The translations under genes were made by a program, and so were the position numbers. A stretch of 16,640 bases of DNA, taken from contig JAADDB010000251.1 in NCBI GenBank assembly GCA_013154135.1, positions 1-16,640 on the forward strand, written 5' to 3'. The stretch is from Chloroflexota bacterium (GTDB taxonomy: Bacteria; Chloroflexota; Anaerolineae; JAADDB01). Of this stretch, positions 5,960 to 13,038 are shown in pieces. Numbering within the stretch: the first letter of the stretch is position 1; every line of letters starts with the position of its first letter. The notes below the pieces were generated by a model that was not told where the DNA came from, searched no databases, and worked only from the letters and a program-made list of their open reading frames with translations.

Positions 5960-7495
5960 CTACAAATGCACGGTTCGGCGGCGGTATTGGAGGGCCTCGG
6001 CCAGGTCTGTGACCTGGATCTCATCCCGGTCGGCCAGGTCCGCGATGGTGCGGGCCAACTTGAGGACACGGTGGTACGCCCGCGCGGAGAGGTTCATCTG
6101 CTTGACCGCGGTGGCCAAAAGCGCGCGGCCCTCGTCATCCAGACGGCAGTACTCCCGCACTTCCGTGGGTCCCATGTCCGCGTTGGTCATGCAACGCGGG
6201 TGATCGCGAAACCGGCGGAGCTGCCGTTCCCGGGCCATGGTCACCCGCTCCCGAATGACTTCGGACGGCTCGCCCCGGCGGTCGTCGGCCAACTTCTCAT
6301 AGGGCACACGCGGCACATCAATGTAAATGTCGATGCGGTCCAACAAAGGCCCGGACAGGCGCTTTTGATAGCGCTGGATCTGGCTGATGGAGCACGTACA
6401 CGCGTGGGTGGGGTCGCCGTAATACCCGCACGGGCAGGGATTCATCGCGGCGACGAACATGAAATTGGCCGGGAACGTCACGGAGCCCGACGCGCGGGAA
6501 AGGGTTACCGTCCGGTCTTCCAGGGGCTGGCGCAACATCTCCAACATGCGCGACCCGAACTCCGGGAGCTCATCCAGAAAGAGGACGCCCCGGTGGGCCA
6601 GCGTGATCTCCCCGGGCCGGGGATTGCGCCCTCCGCCGATCAGCCCCGCGTAGGAGATGGTGTGATGGGGCGCGCGGAAGGGGCGATGTCGGATGAGAGG
6701 GGTATCCGGGGGAAGAAGGTTGGCCACCGAATAGATACGGGTGATCTCCAACGCCTCCTCCAGGGTCAGGGGAGGCAGAATGGAGGGGAGGGCCCGGGCG
6801 AGGAGCGTCTTCCCCGCGCCGGGAGGCCCACTCATCAGCACATTATGTCCCCCCGCGGCTGCCACCTCCAACGCCCGTTTCGCGTGCTCTTGCCCCTTGA
6901 TATCCGCGAAATCCACCGTGTACGCGGGATGTCGGAGCTGCTCGTGGATGTCCACCGTGTGCTGAAAGGGTGGGATGGGATGATACCCCCGCAGATGGGC
7001 CACCAAGTTGGCCAATGTATCCACGGGGATAACCGTCAGCCCGGGAATGAGCGCGGCTTCGGCCGCGTCCCGTCGGGGCACGTACAGCGTTTGGATGCCC
7101 AAGTTCTTGGCCGCGAGGGCGATGGAGAGAACCCCTTGCACATGTCGCACATGGCCATCCAGGGAAAGCTCCCCGACAAAGAGACTGTTCCCCACATCTG
7201 GGTCGATTTGGTTGGAAGCGGCCAGCAGGCCCACCGCGATGGGCAAATCAAAGGCCGGCCCCTCCTTGCGCAAGTCCGCGGGGGCCAGGTTGACGGTCAA
7301 ACGCCCGCGCGGGTATCTGAGCCCGCTGTTGATGATGGCCGAACGCACCCGCTCTGTTGCCTCGCGAACGGCCGCGTCCGGAAGGCCGACCACGGTGATG
7401 GAAGGGAGCTGCGCTTGAGCGTAAATGTCCACTTCCACATCCACCGGGACTCCTTCCAGCCCGATGACTGTGCAACTGGTCACTTTTGCAAGCAC
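5960..7495 (-). CDS. yifB: YifB/ComM-family AAA+ ATPase (Mg-chelatase-like)
   Basis: A 511-residue protein, full length for the YifB/ComM family. Domains in order are the N-terminal ChlI/Lon-protease-like fold (about 5-170), the Mg-chelatase AAA+ domain (about 190-395) and the Mg-chelatase C-terminal lid (about 405-505). Walker A is GPPGAGKT (223-230), Walker B is VLFLDEL (304-310), and a conserved Cys-rich loop, NPCPCGYYGD, starts at 352 with CTC at 366-368. In Vibrio, ComM is a hexameric helicase that drives branch migration during integration of transformed DNA; most bacterial members are unstudied. No other competence gene (dprA, comEC) is in the window. It starts at GTG 7495 with AAGGAG (7504-7509) eight bases upstream. 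That ribosome-binding site directly abuts, and partly overlaps, the dispersed element at 7507-7615. Confidence 0.95.
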   Translation of the reverse strand: MLAKVTSCTVIGLEGVPVDVEVDIYAQAQLPSITVVGLPDAAVREATERVRSAIINSGLRYPRGRLTVNLAPADLRKEGPAFDLPIAVGLLAASNQIDPDVGNSLFVGELSLDGHVRHVQGVLSIALAAKNLGIQTLYVPRRDAAEAALIPGLTVIPVDTLANLVAHLRGYHPIPPFQHTVDIHEQLRHPAYTVDFADIKGQEHAKRALEVAAAGGHNVLMSGPPGAGKTLLARALPSILPPLTLEEALEITRIYSVANLLPPDTPLIRHRPFRAPHHTISYAGLIGGGRNPRPGEITLAHRGVLFLDELPEFGSRMLEMLRQPLEDRTVTLSRASGSVTFPANFMFVAAMNPCPCGYYGDPTHACTCSISQIQRYQKRLSGPLLDRIDIYIDVPRVPYEKLADDRRGEPSEVIRERVTMARERQLRRFRDHPRCMTNADMGPTEVREYCRLDDEGRALLATAVKQMNLSARAYHRVLKLARTIADLADRDEIQVTDLAEALQYRRRTVHL

Positions 7496-7506
7496 AGGTT
7501 ATACTC

Positions 7507-7615
7507 CTTTGGACAAAATGTGGCGGCTTGGGAAAGTGACAAAGCGCTTCCGGCACGGGGCGAGGACGCCGACTTCCCACCAAGGTGTGGACCCGTTCGC
7601 CGCCAAGATACTACC
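7507..7615 (-). repeat. Dispersed structured element, copy A, upstream of yifB
   Basis: It shares three blocks with 16226-16340: 7507-7528 (21 of 22 bases identical), 7547-7572 (23 of 26) and 7589-7609 (18 of 21). Inverted repeats are nested: TGGCGGC (7521-7527) with GCCGCCA (7599-7605), ACGGG (7555-7559) with CCCGT (7592-7596), and an apical CACC-AA-GGTG (7578-7587). The apical stem differs in sequence from copy B but pairs in both. Read with yifB, the element ends in CCAAAGGAG, so it runs into the ribosome-binding site. It may be a structured 5' leader or a miniature mobile repeat; I do not recognise a named family. Confidence 0.7.
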
Positions 7616-7688
7616 GAGTTCTGTCCGTCCATCAGTTGAGTCGCATTTATGTGCACGGGAGGAGAACTGTTTTGTGTGCGTGTCGGTC

Positions 7689-7706
7689 GGCAGGGGAGGC
7701 CCTGCC
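7689..7706 (+). other. Perfect 7-bp hairpin in the leader of the Nudix gene
   Basis: GGCAGGG (7689-7695) pairs with CCCTGCC (7700-7706) around a GAGG loop. It is followed by AAGAACATTTTAGCG, a weak T-rich stretch. It lies 41 bases upstream of the Nudix ATG, so it may be an attenuator or a leftover terminator for transcription entering from the left. Confidence 0.4.
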
Positions 7707-7747
7707 AAGAACATTTTAGCGCAATTTTGGGTCCGGGAGTAAATTCC

Positions 7748-8371
7748 ATGTCGCAGAATCTGGCATGGCGTGTGATTGACGAGGAGGTGGTGTACCGGGA
7801 TCGGTGGGTGGAAGTGCTCCGAGCCCATGTGGTGCTCCCGGGGGGACGGGAGTATATCTACACCACCCTCAAACGCGTACCGGGCGCCGCGGTAGTCGCC
7901 GTGAACGCCGCAGGGGAATGGCTGCTCCAACGGGAATACCGTCATCCCCTGGGCCGGGTGATCTACCAACTCCCCGGTGGTTTGGTAGACCCGGGCGAGG
8001 ACCCGTTGACCACCGCTCAACGGGAACTGCTGGAGGAAACCGGGTACACGGCCGAAACCTGGCAAGAACTGGGCATCGTGCAGGACAACCCAGGGCTCAT
8101 CGAAGGACACACCACCCTCTTCCTGGCCAAAGGCCTGCATAAGACCCAAGATCCTCGCCCGGAGTGGACGGAATCCCCCCAACCGGAATGGCGATCCCTG
8201 GAATGGATCCGAGGCGCGATCCGGCGGAAGGAGATCGAAGACCGGGTTATCCTCGCCGCGGTCGCGTTCCTCTGGGCTCAGGAGGAGTTTTGTGAACATG
8301 GCGGGTCGACTTCCCCCACCCGCCCCTCTCACAAAACCGTGCTCTCCGAGGAAGAAGAGGAGCGACAATGA
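7748..8371 (+). CDS. Nudix hydrolase, ADP-ribose pyrophosphatase type
   Basis: A 207-residue Nudix protein. The Nudix box lies at 78-100 and fits G-x5-E-x7-RE-U-x-EE-x-G-U exactly: Gly78, Glu84, then RELLEETGY (92-100). The N-terminal strands (LKRVPGAAVVAVN, 41-53) and the LPGG before the box are typical of NudF/ADP-ribose pyrophosphatases, which cleave ADP-ribose to AMP and ribose 5-phosphate. Substrate assignment from sequence is tentative. Residues 183-207 form a Ser/Thr/Glu-rich tail unlike the core. The ATG at 7748 has GGGAG eight bases upstream. An upstream in-frame extension to 7649 has no domain and is not used. The stop overlaps the start of the regulator gene (ATGA), so the two are translated together. 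The divergent yifB gene shares the 252-base upstream region. Confidence 0.92.
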   Translation: MSQNLAWRVIDEEVVYRDRWVEVLRAHVVLPGGREYIYTTLKRVPGAAVVAVNAAGEWLLQREYRHPLGRVIYQLPGGLVDPGEDPLTTAQRELLEETGYTAETWQELGIVQDNPGLIEGHTTLFLAKGLHKTQDPRPEWTESPQPEWRSLEWIRGAIRRKEIEDRVILAAVAFLWAQEEFCEHGGSTSPTRPSHKTVLSEEEEERQ

Positions 8372-11300
8372 CGTTGCGCATCCGGCTGTTGGGCACCTTC
8401 GAAGTGGAAAGGGACGGACACCCCATTCCCGAATCGGAATGGCACACACAACAGGCCAAACAAGTGCTCAAGATCTTGGTCCTGGCCCGGGGCCGAGCTG
8501 TGCCATCGGACAAACTGATGGAGTGGTTATGGCCGGGCGCCAACCCTTCGGCCACGGCCACCACCTTACGCTCCACCATCCACGCGCTGCGTCGGGCCCT
8601 GGAACCGGACCGGGCCCCGCGAGTTCCTTCCCGCTACATTGTCACCCGCTCGCCGGGATACGCGTTCCAACCGACGGAGGACACTTGGGTGGACGTGTAC
8701 CGGTTCGAGGAGCTCCTGGAGCAGGCGGAGCGGGCCCGTCGCGCCCGGGAAAAGCGCCGCCTGTTGAGCGAAGCACTGGAGCTCTACCGGGGGGACTTGC
8801 TGGAGGAGGACCCGTACGCGGAGTGGGCCCTCCTGGAACGGGAGCGGCTGCGGGAGCGGTATTTGGACGCGCTCCTCGCCCTGGCCGATTTGCACGCCCA
8901 GGCAGGGGAACTGGATAAGGCCATTGCCGCGTGCCGTCGAGCCCTCGCGCGGGATGAGTACCGGGAGGCCGCGTACCGGGCTCTCATGCGCTACCAAGCC
9001 CTGGCCGGGGACGTGGCCGCGGCTTTGAACACTTACGACCGCTGTCGTACCATGCTCCAACAGGAATTCGGCGCGGAACCCGCGCCCCAGACCCAAGCGC
9101 TCTACCGGACGATTCTGTCCGGAGAGGTGCAAACCCTCCGGCCCAAGTCCGCGGCACCGGTGGAAGAGATGTCCCCCGCGCGAGTACTCCTTCCCCCCTA
9201 CGAACTGCCCTTCCAGGAGGTGTTCGTGGGCCGGGACGCGGAACTTTCCCGCCTTCGCCAGGCTGTGGAACAGGCCCTTGGGGGACACGGGGGCGTGGTC
9301 GCGGTCACCGGCGACGTGGGCATGGGGAAGACCCACCTGGTCCTCCACGCGCTGCAGCACGTGCCTGTGCGGGCCACGGTGGTGGGTGTGCGCTGTCTGG
9401 CCGTGGAGCAGGCCTTGCCCTTCGCCCCCCTGACCCATGTGTTGCGCCGCCTGTTGGACTCCATTCCCGCGGAGACGTGGGCCTCCCTGCCGCCCTTTGC
9501 CCTGGCCCAAGTGGCCCAACGGGTCCCCGCGCTCCACGATCTCCTCCCCGACCTCCCCCCTGTACCCGACACCACTCCGGAAGAAAACCGAAGCCGGCTC
9601 ATTGACGGCATCGGAAATGTGCTGGTCGCGCTGAGCGACCGTCACCCGCTCATCCTCTTTCTGGACGATGTCCAGTGGGCGGATGAAGCCACGCTCACCA
9701 CGCTGGGGCGTTTGGCTTACCGGGCCCCGCGGCATCCCCTCCTCCTCGTGCTCACCTATCCCACCGGAGCCCTGGCGGAGAAGGAGGATCTGCGGGAATT
9801 GGTCAGTCAACTCCGGCATGACGGCATTCTCCGGGAATGGCGGGTGGAGGAGCTCACCGAGGAGGACGTGCGCACCTTCCTCGCCCGGGTGTGGGATGCG
9901 CCGGAAGAGGTGATCGCTTCCCTGGCCAAGCACGTCTACGAACAGACGGAAGGCGTTCCCCTCTACGTGGTGGAAGTGGTCCGCGAGGCCCTGAGCCGCA
10001 CCGACGAGGTGCCCGACCCCCGGCACATCCCCCCGGTGCAGAACGTGCACCACATCCGCACCCTCATCCTCAACCGAGTGGAACGGCTGTCCCCAGAAGC
10101 CCGGGATGTGTTGGCCCTGGCCGCGGTCATCGGTCGGGAGTTCCCCCTGGATGTGTTGGAAACGGCCGCGACGCGAGACCCTCTACCGGGGTTGGAGGAG
10201 TTGTTGCGCCATCAGTTTTTGGTGGAGGTGGGAGATGACCGGGTCGCGTTTGTCCACGAGGTTGTCCGCCAGGTCATTTACGCGTCCCTCTCCACCTTGG
10301 CCCGGCGGCGTTTGCACCGTCAAGTGGCCGAAGCCCTCATCGCCCTCCACGGACCGGATGCAGGCCCCCACGCGGTGAACGCGGCCTATCACTTCCGCCA
10401 CGCGGGCTCCCGCTACATCTCCACCGCGCTCCGCTACACCGTGCTGGCCGGAGATTACCTCCGTCGGACCTACGGATTCCGGGAAGCCGGGGAACACTAC
10501 CGTCGCGCGCTGAAGCTGGCCAACCACGTGTTGCCCGACGAGCAGGCCCAGGAGTGGGTCCGCCGGGCCTATATGGGGCTGGGCCTGGCCTACGAGGCCC
10601 TGGGGGATTGGGAAGGCATTGTGACCACGTACACGGCCCTGCACGAGTGGGCGGAGAAGATGGGAGACAAGGCCTTGGCCCTCCGCGCGGCCCGCCGCCT
10701 GATGAGCGCGTTGACGGTGGTGGGTCGGTTGGACGAAGCCGCGATCATGGCCGGCGATGTGCTGGCCGCGCTGGGAGATGGCCCGGCCGGGGTGATGCGG
10801 GAGATCTTCACCCGGCTGCGCGTTGTGTTCGGCCGGAGCACATCGACCGAACCCGCGACCACCCTTCACTTCCGCTCCTCCGAACCGCCCACCCAACCCG
10901 AACCGTGGGTGGAGGCTTCCCGGCTCCTGGGGGAGGAATTGGCCCCTCTGCCCCTGAGCCTGTACGGGTGGAGTCTCGCGCTCCAAGGTCACCTGGAGGA
11001 GGCCACCGCGTGTCTCTCCTACGCGGCCCAGCTGGCCCAGGAGAAGGCCCTTCTGCCCTATGCGGTCATGGCCCTTCACTTTGCCGCGCATGTGGATTTC
11101 CTGCGCGGGGATCTGCGTTCCCTCCAACATCACTTGGATGAAGGCTTCCGCCTGGCCCGACAGGTCCCCACCGCGGGGTGGAGCACTCTGTGGGGTCAGG
11201 TGTTCGAAGCGTACATCCACCTGCACCTGGGGGATGTGTCCGGCGCGGAACAGCGCTTTCGGGCCCTGGATGAGGCGCTGACCGGACGTCAGGGGTTCCG

Positions 11301-11727
11301 CGCTCACCACTTGAGTGTGTGGGTGGGGTTGACATTGGTGGCCCTGGCACGGGATGATGTGGAGGCCGCGGTGGCTCGCCTGGACCCGGTGCTGGCTCGA
11401 CGGGACACGTTGGATGTGGTCAGCTCCTTCTGGTCCTACGTGGCCGAGGCGGCCATCGCGCGGCGACAAGGGGATGTGGCCGCGGCTGTGGAGCACGCCC
11501 AGGAGGCCCTCCGTTTGGCCGGACAGCGAGGTCTGCTCTTTGAGTACGCGTCGGCCGCGGAGGAGCTTGCCCGAGGGATGAGCTTGGCCGGGGAGCCGGA
11601 AAAGGCATTGCCGGTGCTGGAGGAAGCTCTCCGGGTGGCCCGAGAGGCCCAAGCCCCCGGCGTGATCGCGGTAGCCCAACGCGCGCTGACACGACTCCGT
11701 TCCACGATGGACGGGCACAAACCCTGA
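8368..11727 (+). CDS. SARP/BTAD-STAND transcriptional regulator with TPR sensor region
   Basis: A 1119-residue regulator. The N-terminus is an OmpR-type winged helix (about 5-100, ending SRYIVTRSPGYAF) followed by a bacterial transcriptional activation (BTAD) domain (about 108-250). An AAA_16/STAND ATPase begins with FVGRDAELSRL (286-296), with Walker A GDVGMGKT (315-322) and Walker B LILFLDD (428-434). The rest (about 660-1115) is TPR-like helical pairs that probably bind a ligand or partner. Such MalT- and SARP-like proteins are ATP-driven switches that activate transcription after sensing an inducer. DNA binding here is N-terminal; I see no LuxR-type HTH at the C-terminus. The ATG overlaps the Nudix stop, with GAGGAG-like purines upstream. 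Target genes and inducer are unknown. The overlap suggests its signal may relate to nucleotide or ADP-ribose turnover, which is inference. Confidence 0.92.
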   Translation: MTLRIRLLGTFEVERDGHPIPESEWHTQQAKQVLKILVLARGRAVPSDKLMEWLWPGANPSATATTLRSTIHALRRALEPDRAPRVPSRYIVTRSPGYAFQPTEDTWVDVYRFEELLEQAERARRAREKRRLLSEALELYRGDLLEEDPYAEWALLERERLRERYLDALLALADLHAQAGELDKAIAACRRALARDEYREAAYRALMRYQALAGDVAAALNTYDRCRTMLQQEFGAEPAPQTQALYRTILSGEVQTLRPKSAAPVEEMSPARVLLPPYELPFQEVFVGRDAELSRLRQAVEQALGGHGGVVAVTGDVGMGKTHLVLHALQHVPVRATVVGVRCLAVEQALPFAPLTHVLRRLLDSIPAETWASLPPFALAQVAQRVPALHDLLPDLPPVPDTTPEENRSRLIDGIGNVLVALSDRHPLILFLDDVQWADEATLTTLGRLAYRAPRHPLLLVLTYPTGALAEKEDLRELVSQLRHDGILREWRVEELTEEDVRTFLARVWDAPEEVIASLAKHVYEQTEGVPLYVVEVVREALSRTDEVPDPRHIPPVQNVHHIRTLILNRVERLSPEARDVLALAAVIGREFPLDVLETAATRDPLPGLEELLRHQFLVEVGDDRVAFVHEVVRQVIYASLSTLARRRLHRQVAEALIALHGPDAGPHAVNAAYHFRHAGSRYISTALRYTVLAGDYLRRTYGFREAGEHYRRALKLANHVLPDEQAQEWVRRAYMGLGLAYEALGDWEGIVTTYTALHEWAEKMGDKALALRAARRLMSALTVVGRLDEAAIMAGDVLAALGDGPAGVMREIFTRLRVVFGRSTSTEPATTLHFRSSEPPTQPEPWVEASRLLGEELAPLPLSLYGWSLALQGHLEEATACLSYAAQLAQEKALLPYAVMALHFAAHVDFLRGDLRSLQHHLDEGFRLARQVPTAGWSTLWGQVFEAYIHLHLGDVSGAEQRFRALDEALTGRQGFRAHHLSVWVGLTLVALARDDVEAAVARLDPVLARRDTLDVVSSFWSYVAEAAIARRQGDVAAAVEHAQEALRLAGQRGLLFEYASAAEELARGMSLAGEPEKALPVLEEALRVAREAQAPGVIAVAQRALTRLRSTMDGHKP

Positions 11728-11859
11728 ACCCGGACGCAACGCCATCCCGGTAGAATGGGCTCGCGCGGGGCGGGCGAACATAGGAACATCCTGCCACGGT
11801 GCAGACCCGTCCGCCCAGTTACGACCGGGTGTTCTCAGCCAGGCAGCCCGTTCCCATGA

Positions 11860-11865
11860 GGGAGG
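11860..11865 (+). promoter_or_regulatory. Ribosome-binding site of the 70-residue protein gene
   Basis: GGGAGG lies six bases before the ATG at 11872. It is the main reason for treating the short frame as a real gene. Confidence 0.65.
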
Positions 11866-11871
11866 CATATA

Positions 11872-12084
11872 ATGCAGGAGCGAGAATCCTTTCTCATTCG
11901 GGTGTGGTTCGACGGCGGGTGTACGCCCTCCCAGCTGCGAGGGGAAATCCAACACGTGCGTACAGGCTACAGCCGTCGATTTTGCGGAGAGGAGGAGATG
12001 TTGCGCATTTTGCACGATTGGCGTGCTCTCCTACAATCCGAAGAAGCCGAGGAAAACCGTCATTTAGAGGAGGTTATCTCATGA
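11872..12084 (+). CDS. Small 70-residue protein of unknown function
   Basis: A 70-residue protein with no membrane segment or signal peptide. It has the pattern ESFLIRVWF (5-13), RGEIQHVRTG (23-32), then a hydrophobic helix around MLRILHDWRALL (43-54). The layout, a short strand with RxW then xxQHVRSG-like and a C-terminal helix, resembles small uncharacterised proteins I associate with Chloroflexota; that resemblance is from memory and unverified. The last codons overlap the SCP2 start (ATGA), so the two proteins are probably made together. It may share the transcript of the upstream regulator, 144 bases away, or have its own promoter; TAGAAT at 11751-11756 is a possible -10 with a poor -35. 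Confidence 0.7.
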   Translation: MQERESFLIRVWFDGGCTPSQLRGEIQHVRTGYSRRFCGEEEMLRILHDWRALLQSEEAEENRHLEEVIS

Positions 12085-12419
12085 GTGAAAAGCGTCCGAC
12101 CGCACGACAACTGGTGGAATCCATGCCCAAGTACTTCCGCCCGGAAAAGGCCCAAGGTGTCCAAGCCGTCATCCAGTACCATTTGACCGGCGAGGGCGGC
12201 GGGGATTGGGTTATCCGCATTGACAACGGCACGTGCACGGTAGAAGAAGGCGTGGCCGAAAATCCCACCCTCACCCTGCGCATGGACGCAGAGGACTACG
12301 TGGACATGATCACGGGCAAGCTGGACGGAATGACCGCTTTCATGACCGGCAAGCTCCAGCTGGAAGGGGATTTCACCATGGCCACCCGGCTGACCAGCTT
12401 CTTCAAACTGCCCAGCTGA
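12081..12419 (+). CDS. SCP2 sterol-binding-domain protein (lipid carrier type)
   Basis: A 112-residue stand-alone SCP2 domain, the usual size. The diagnostic C-terminal pattern is present: NPTLTLRMDAEDYVDMITGK (61-80), then AFMTGKLQLEGDFTMATRL (86-104). SCP2 domains have a hydrophobic tunnel for fatty acids, acyl-CoAs or other lipids. Bacterial single-domain members are mostly uncharacterised. GAGGAGG (12067-12073) sits seven bases before the ATG. The start overlaps the stop of the 70-residue gene. No beta-oxidation gene lies nearby. Confidence 0.92.
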   Translation: MSEKRPTARQLVESMPKYFRPEKAQGVQAVIQYHLTGEGGGDWVIRIDNGTCTVEEGVAENPTLTLRMDAEDYVDMITGKLDGMTAFMTGKLQLEGDFTMATRLTSFFKLPS

Positions 12420-12486
12420 GCCCGGGCACAGAAGGAATCCCCACACCCCTCCGTGAGTGGGCAAACACGCTGGTCTAGCTCACAAC

Positions 12487-12545
12487 GCTTGGACCGCGAA
12501 CGGGCCCGCCCCCGGCAACACGCCGACGTCCTCACACCGGACTGT
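12487..12545 (+). repeat. Degenerate copy C of the dispersed element, upstream of secG
   Basis: CCGACGTCCTC (12523-12533) is identical to the reverse complement of the central block of copy B. CTTGGACCGCGAACGGGCCC (12488-12507) is close to the reverse complement of the third block of copy A. Its orientation relative to the downstream gene matches copies A and B. The ACGGG/CCCGT stem is not kept, and the first block is missing or displaced: a GCATTTGTCC at 12661 is only loosely similar. Confidence 0.4.
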
Positions 12546-12570
12546 GGTTTGAGGGCGAAGGGGCGGGCCC
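12502..12570. repeat. 11-bp GC-rich inverted repeat
   Basis: GGGCCCGCCCC (12502-12512) is the exact reverse complement of GGGGCGGGCCC (12560-12570), with a 47-base interior that includes part of element copy C. It starts 83 bases after the SCP2 stop. No T-run follows. Confidence 0.55.
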
Positions 12571-12664
12571 CCTGACGACACGTCGACCGCCCCACCCTTA
12601 CTCGTTCGCCGTCCGCCCTCTGGCCGCGGACGAGACGTCCCCACTTCCTCATCCTCACGCGCAT

Positions 12665-12694
12665 TTGTCCTCTCCTCCCTCTTTCCTCTATAAT
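12665..12694 (+). promoter_or_regulatory. Sigma70-type promoter for secG and the binding-protein gene
   Basis: TTGTCC (12665-12670) and a perfect TATAAT (12689-12694) are separated by 18 bases. Transcription would start near 12701, leaving a leader of about 110 bases before the secG ATG. Confidence 0.65.
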
Positions 12695-12810
12695 CCCTTG
12701 TTGGACTTGCGCACCAGGTGTGTTGACGTTTGCCAGGGAAGCCTAGCCCATGTCATCCACCCATTACCGCAGTCCAAACGGACATCGGCACAGGTGAAGG
12801 AGGCTGGTTC

Positions 12811-13032
12811 ATGGCCACGTATTTGTACATTGTCCAGATCCTCTTGGGGATCGCGTTGATTGTCCTGGTCCTCTTGCAGACCAAGGGGTCCGGGTTGAGC
12901 GGTGTATTCGGTCAGGATACGGCCGTGTATCACACGCGGCGAGGGTTGGAAAAGACGTTGTTCAACGCGACCATCGCGGTTTCGGTCGCGTTTTTCCTCG
13001 TCTCTTTGTTGACGGTCATTATCTCAGGGTAA
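12811..13032 (+). CDS. secG: Preprotein translocase subunit SecG
   Basis: A 73-residue protein of the usual SecG size. It has two membrane helices (about 4-23 and 52-71) flanking the conserved cytoplasmic loop LLQTKGSGLSGVFG (21-34), which is diagnostic. SecG joins SecY and SecE in the inner-membrane protein-export channel and helps SecA-driven translocation. AAGGAGG (12797-12803) is seven bases before the ATG. The next gene starts seven bases after its stop, so the pair forms one operon from the promoter at 12665-12694. Confidence 0.95.
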   Translation: MATYLYIVQILLGIALIVLVLLQTKGSGLSGVFGQDTAVYHTRRGLEKTLFNATIAVSVAFFLVSLLTVIISG

Positions 13033-13038
13033 TGTAGG

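Larger units (their letters stand above)
12420..12810. other. 391-base region between the SCP2 and secG genes
   Basis: It contains no credible gene. It holds an 11-bp inverted repeat (12502-12512 with 12560-12570), a degenerate copy of the dispersed element, and a sigma70-type promoter for secG near 12665-12694. Confidence 0.65.

Noticed and set aside
5638..6069. N-terminal extension of the methyltransferase frame into the yifB gene
   Set aside because: The extension is Arg/Pro/Ser-rich, has no domain and overlaps yifB. The start at 5637 gives a complete methyltransferase fold.
7649..7747. Upstream extension of the Nudix frame
   Set aside because: The extra 33 residues have no domain. The ATG at 7748 has a well-placed GGGAG.
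11765..11828. Possible fourth copy of the dispersed element upstream of the 70-residue gene
   Set aside because: Only GACCCGTCCGCC (11804-11815) is shared exactly, the stems are not clearly kept, and the orientation would be opposite to the downstream gene. Chance GC-rich similarity is more likely.
8566..12015. Long minus-strand frames (495 and 610 codons) antisense to the SARP-STAND regulator
   Set aside because: Low-complexity products without domains or ribosome-binding sites. The plus-strand frame has clear motifs.
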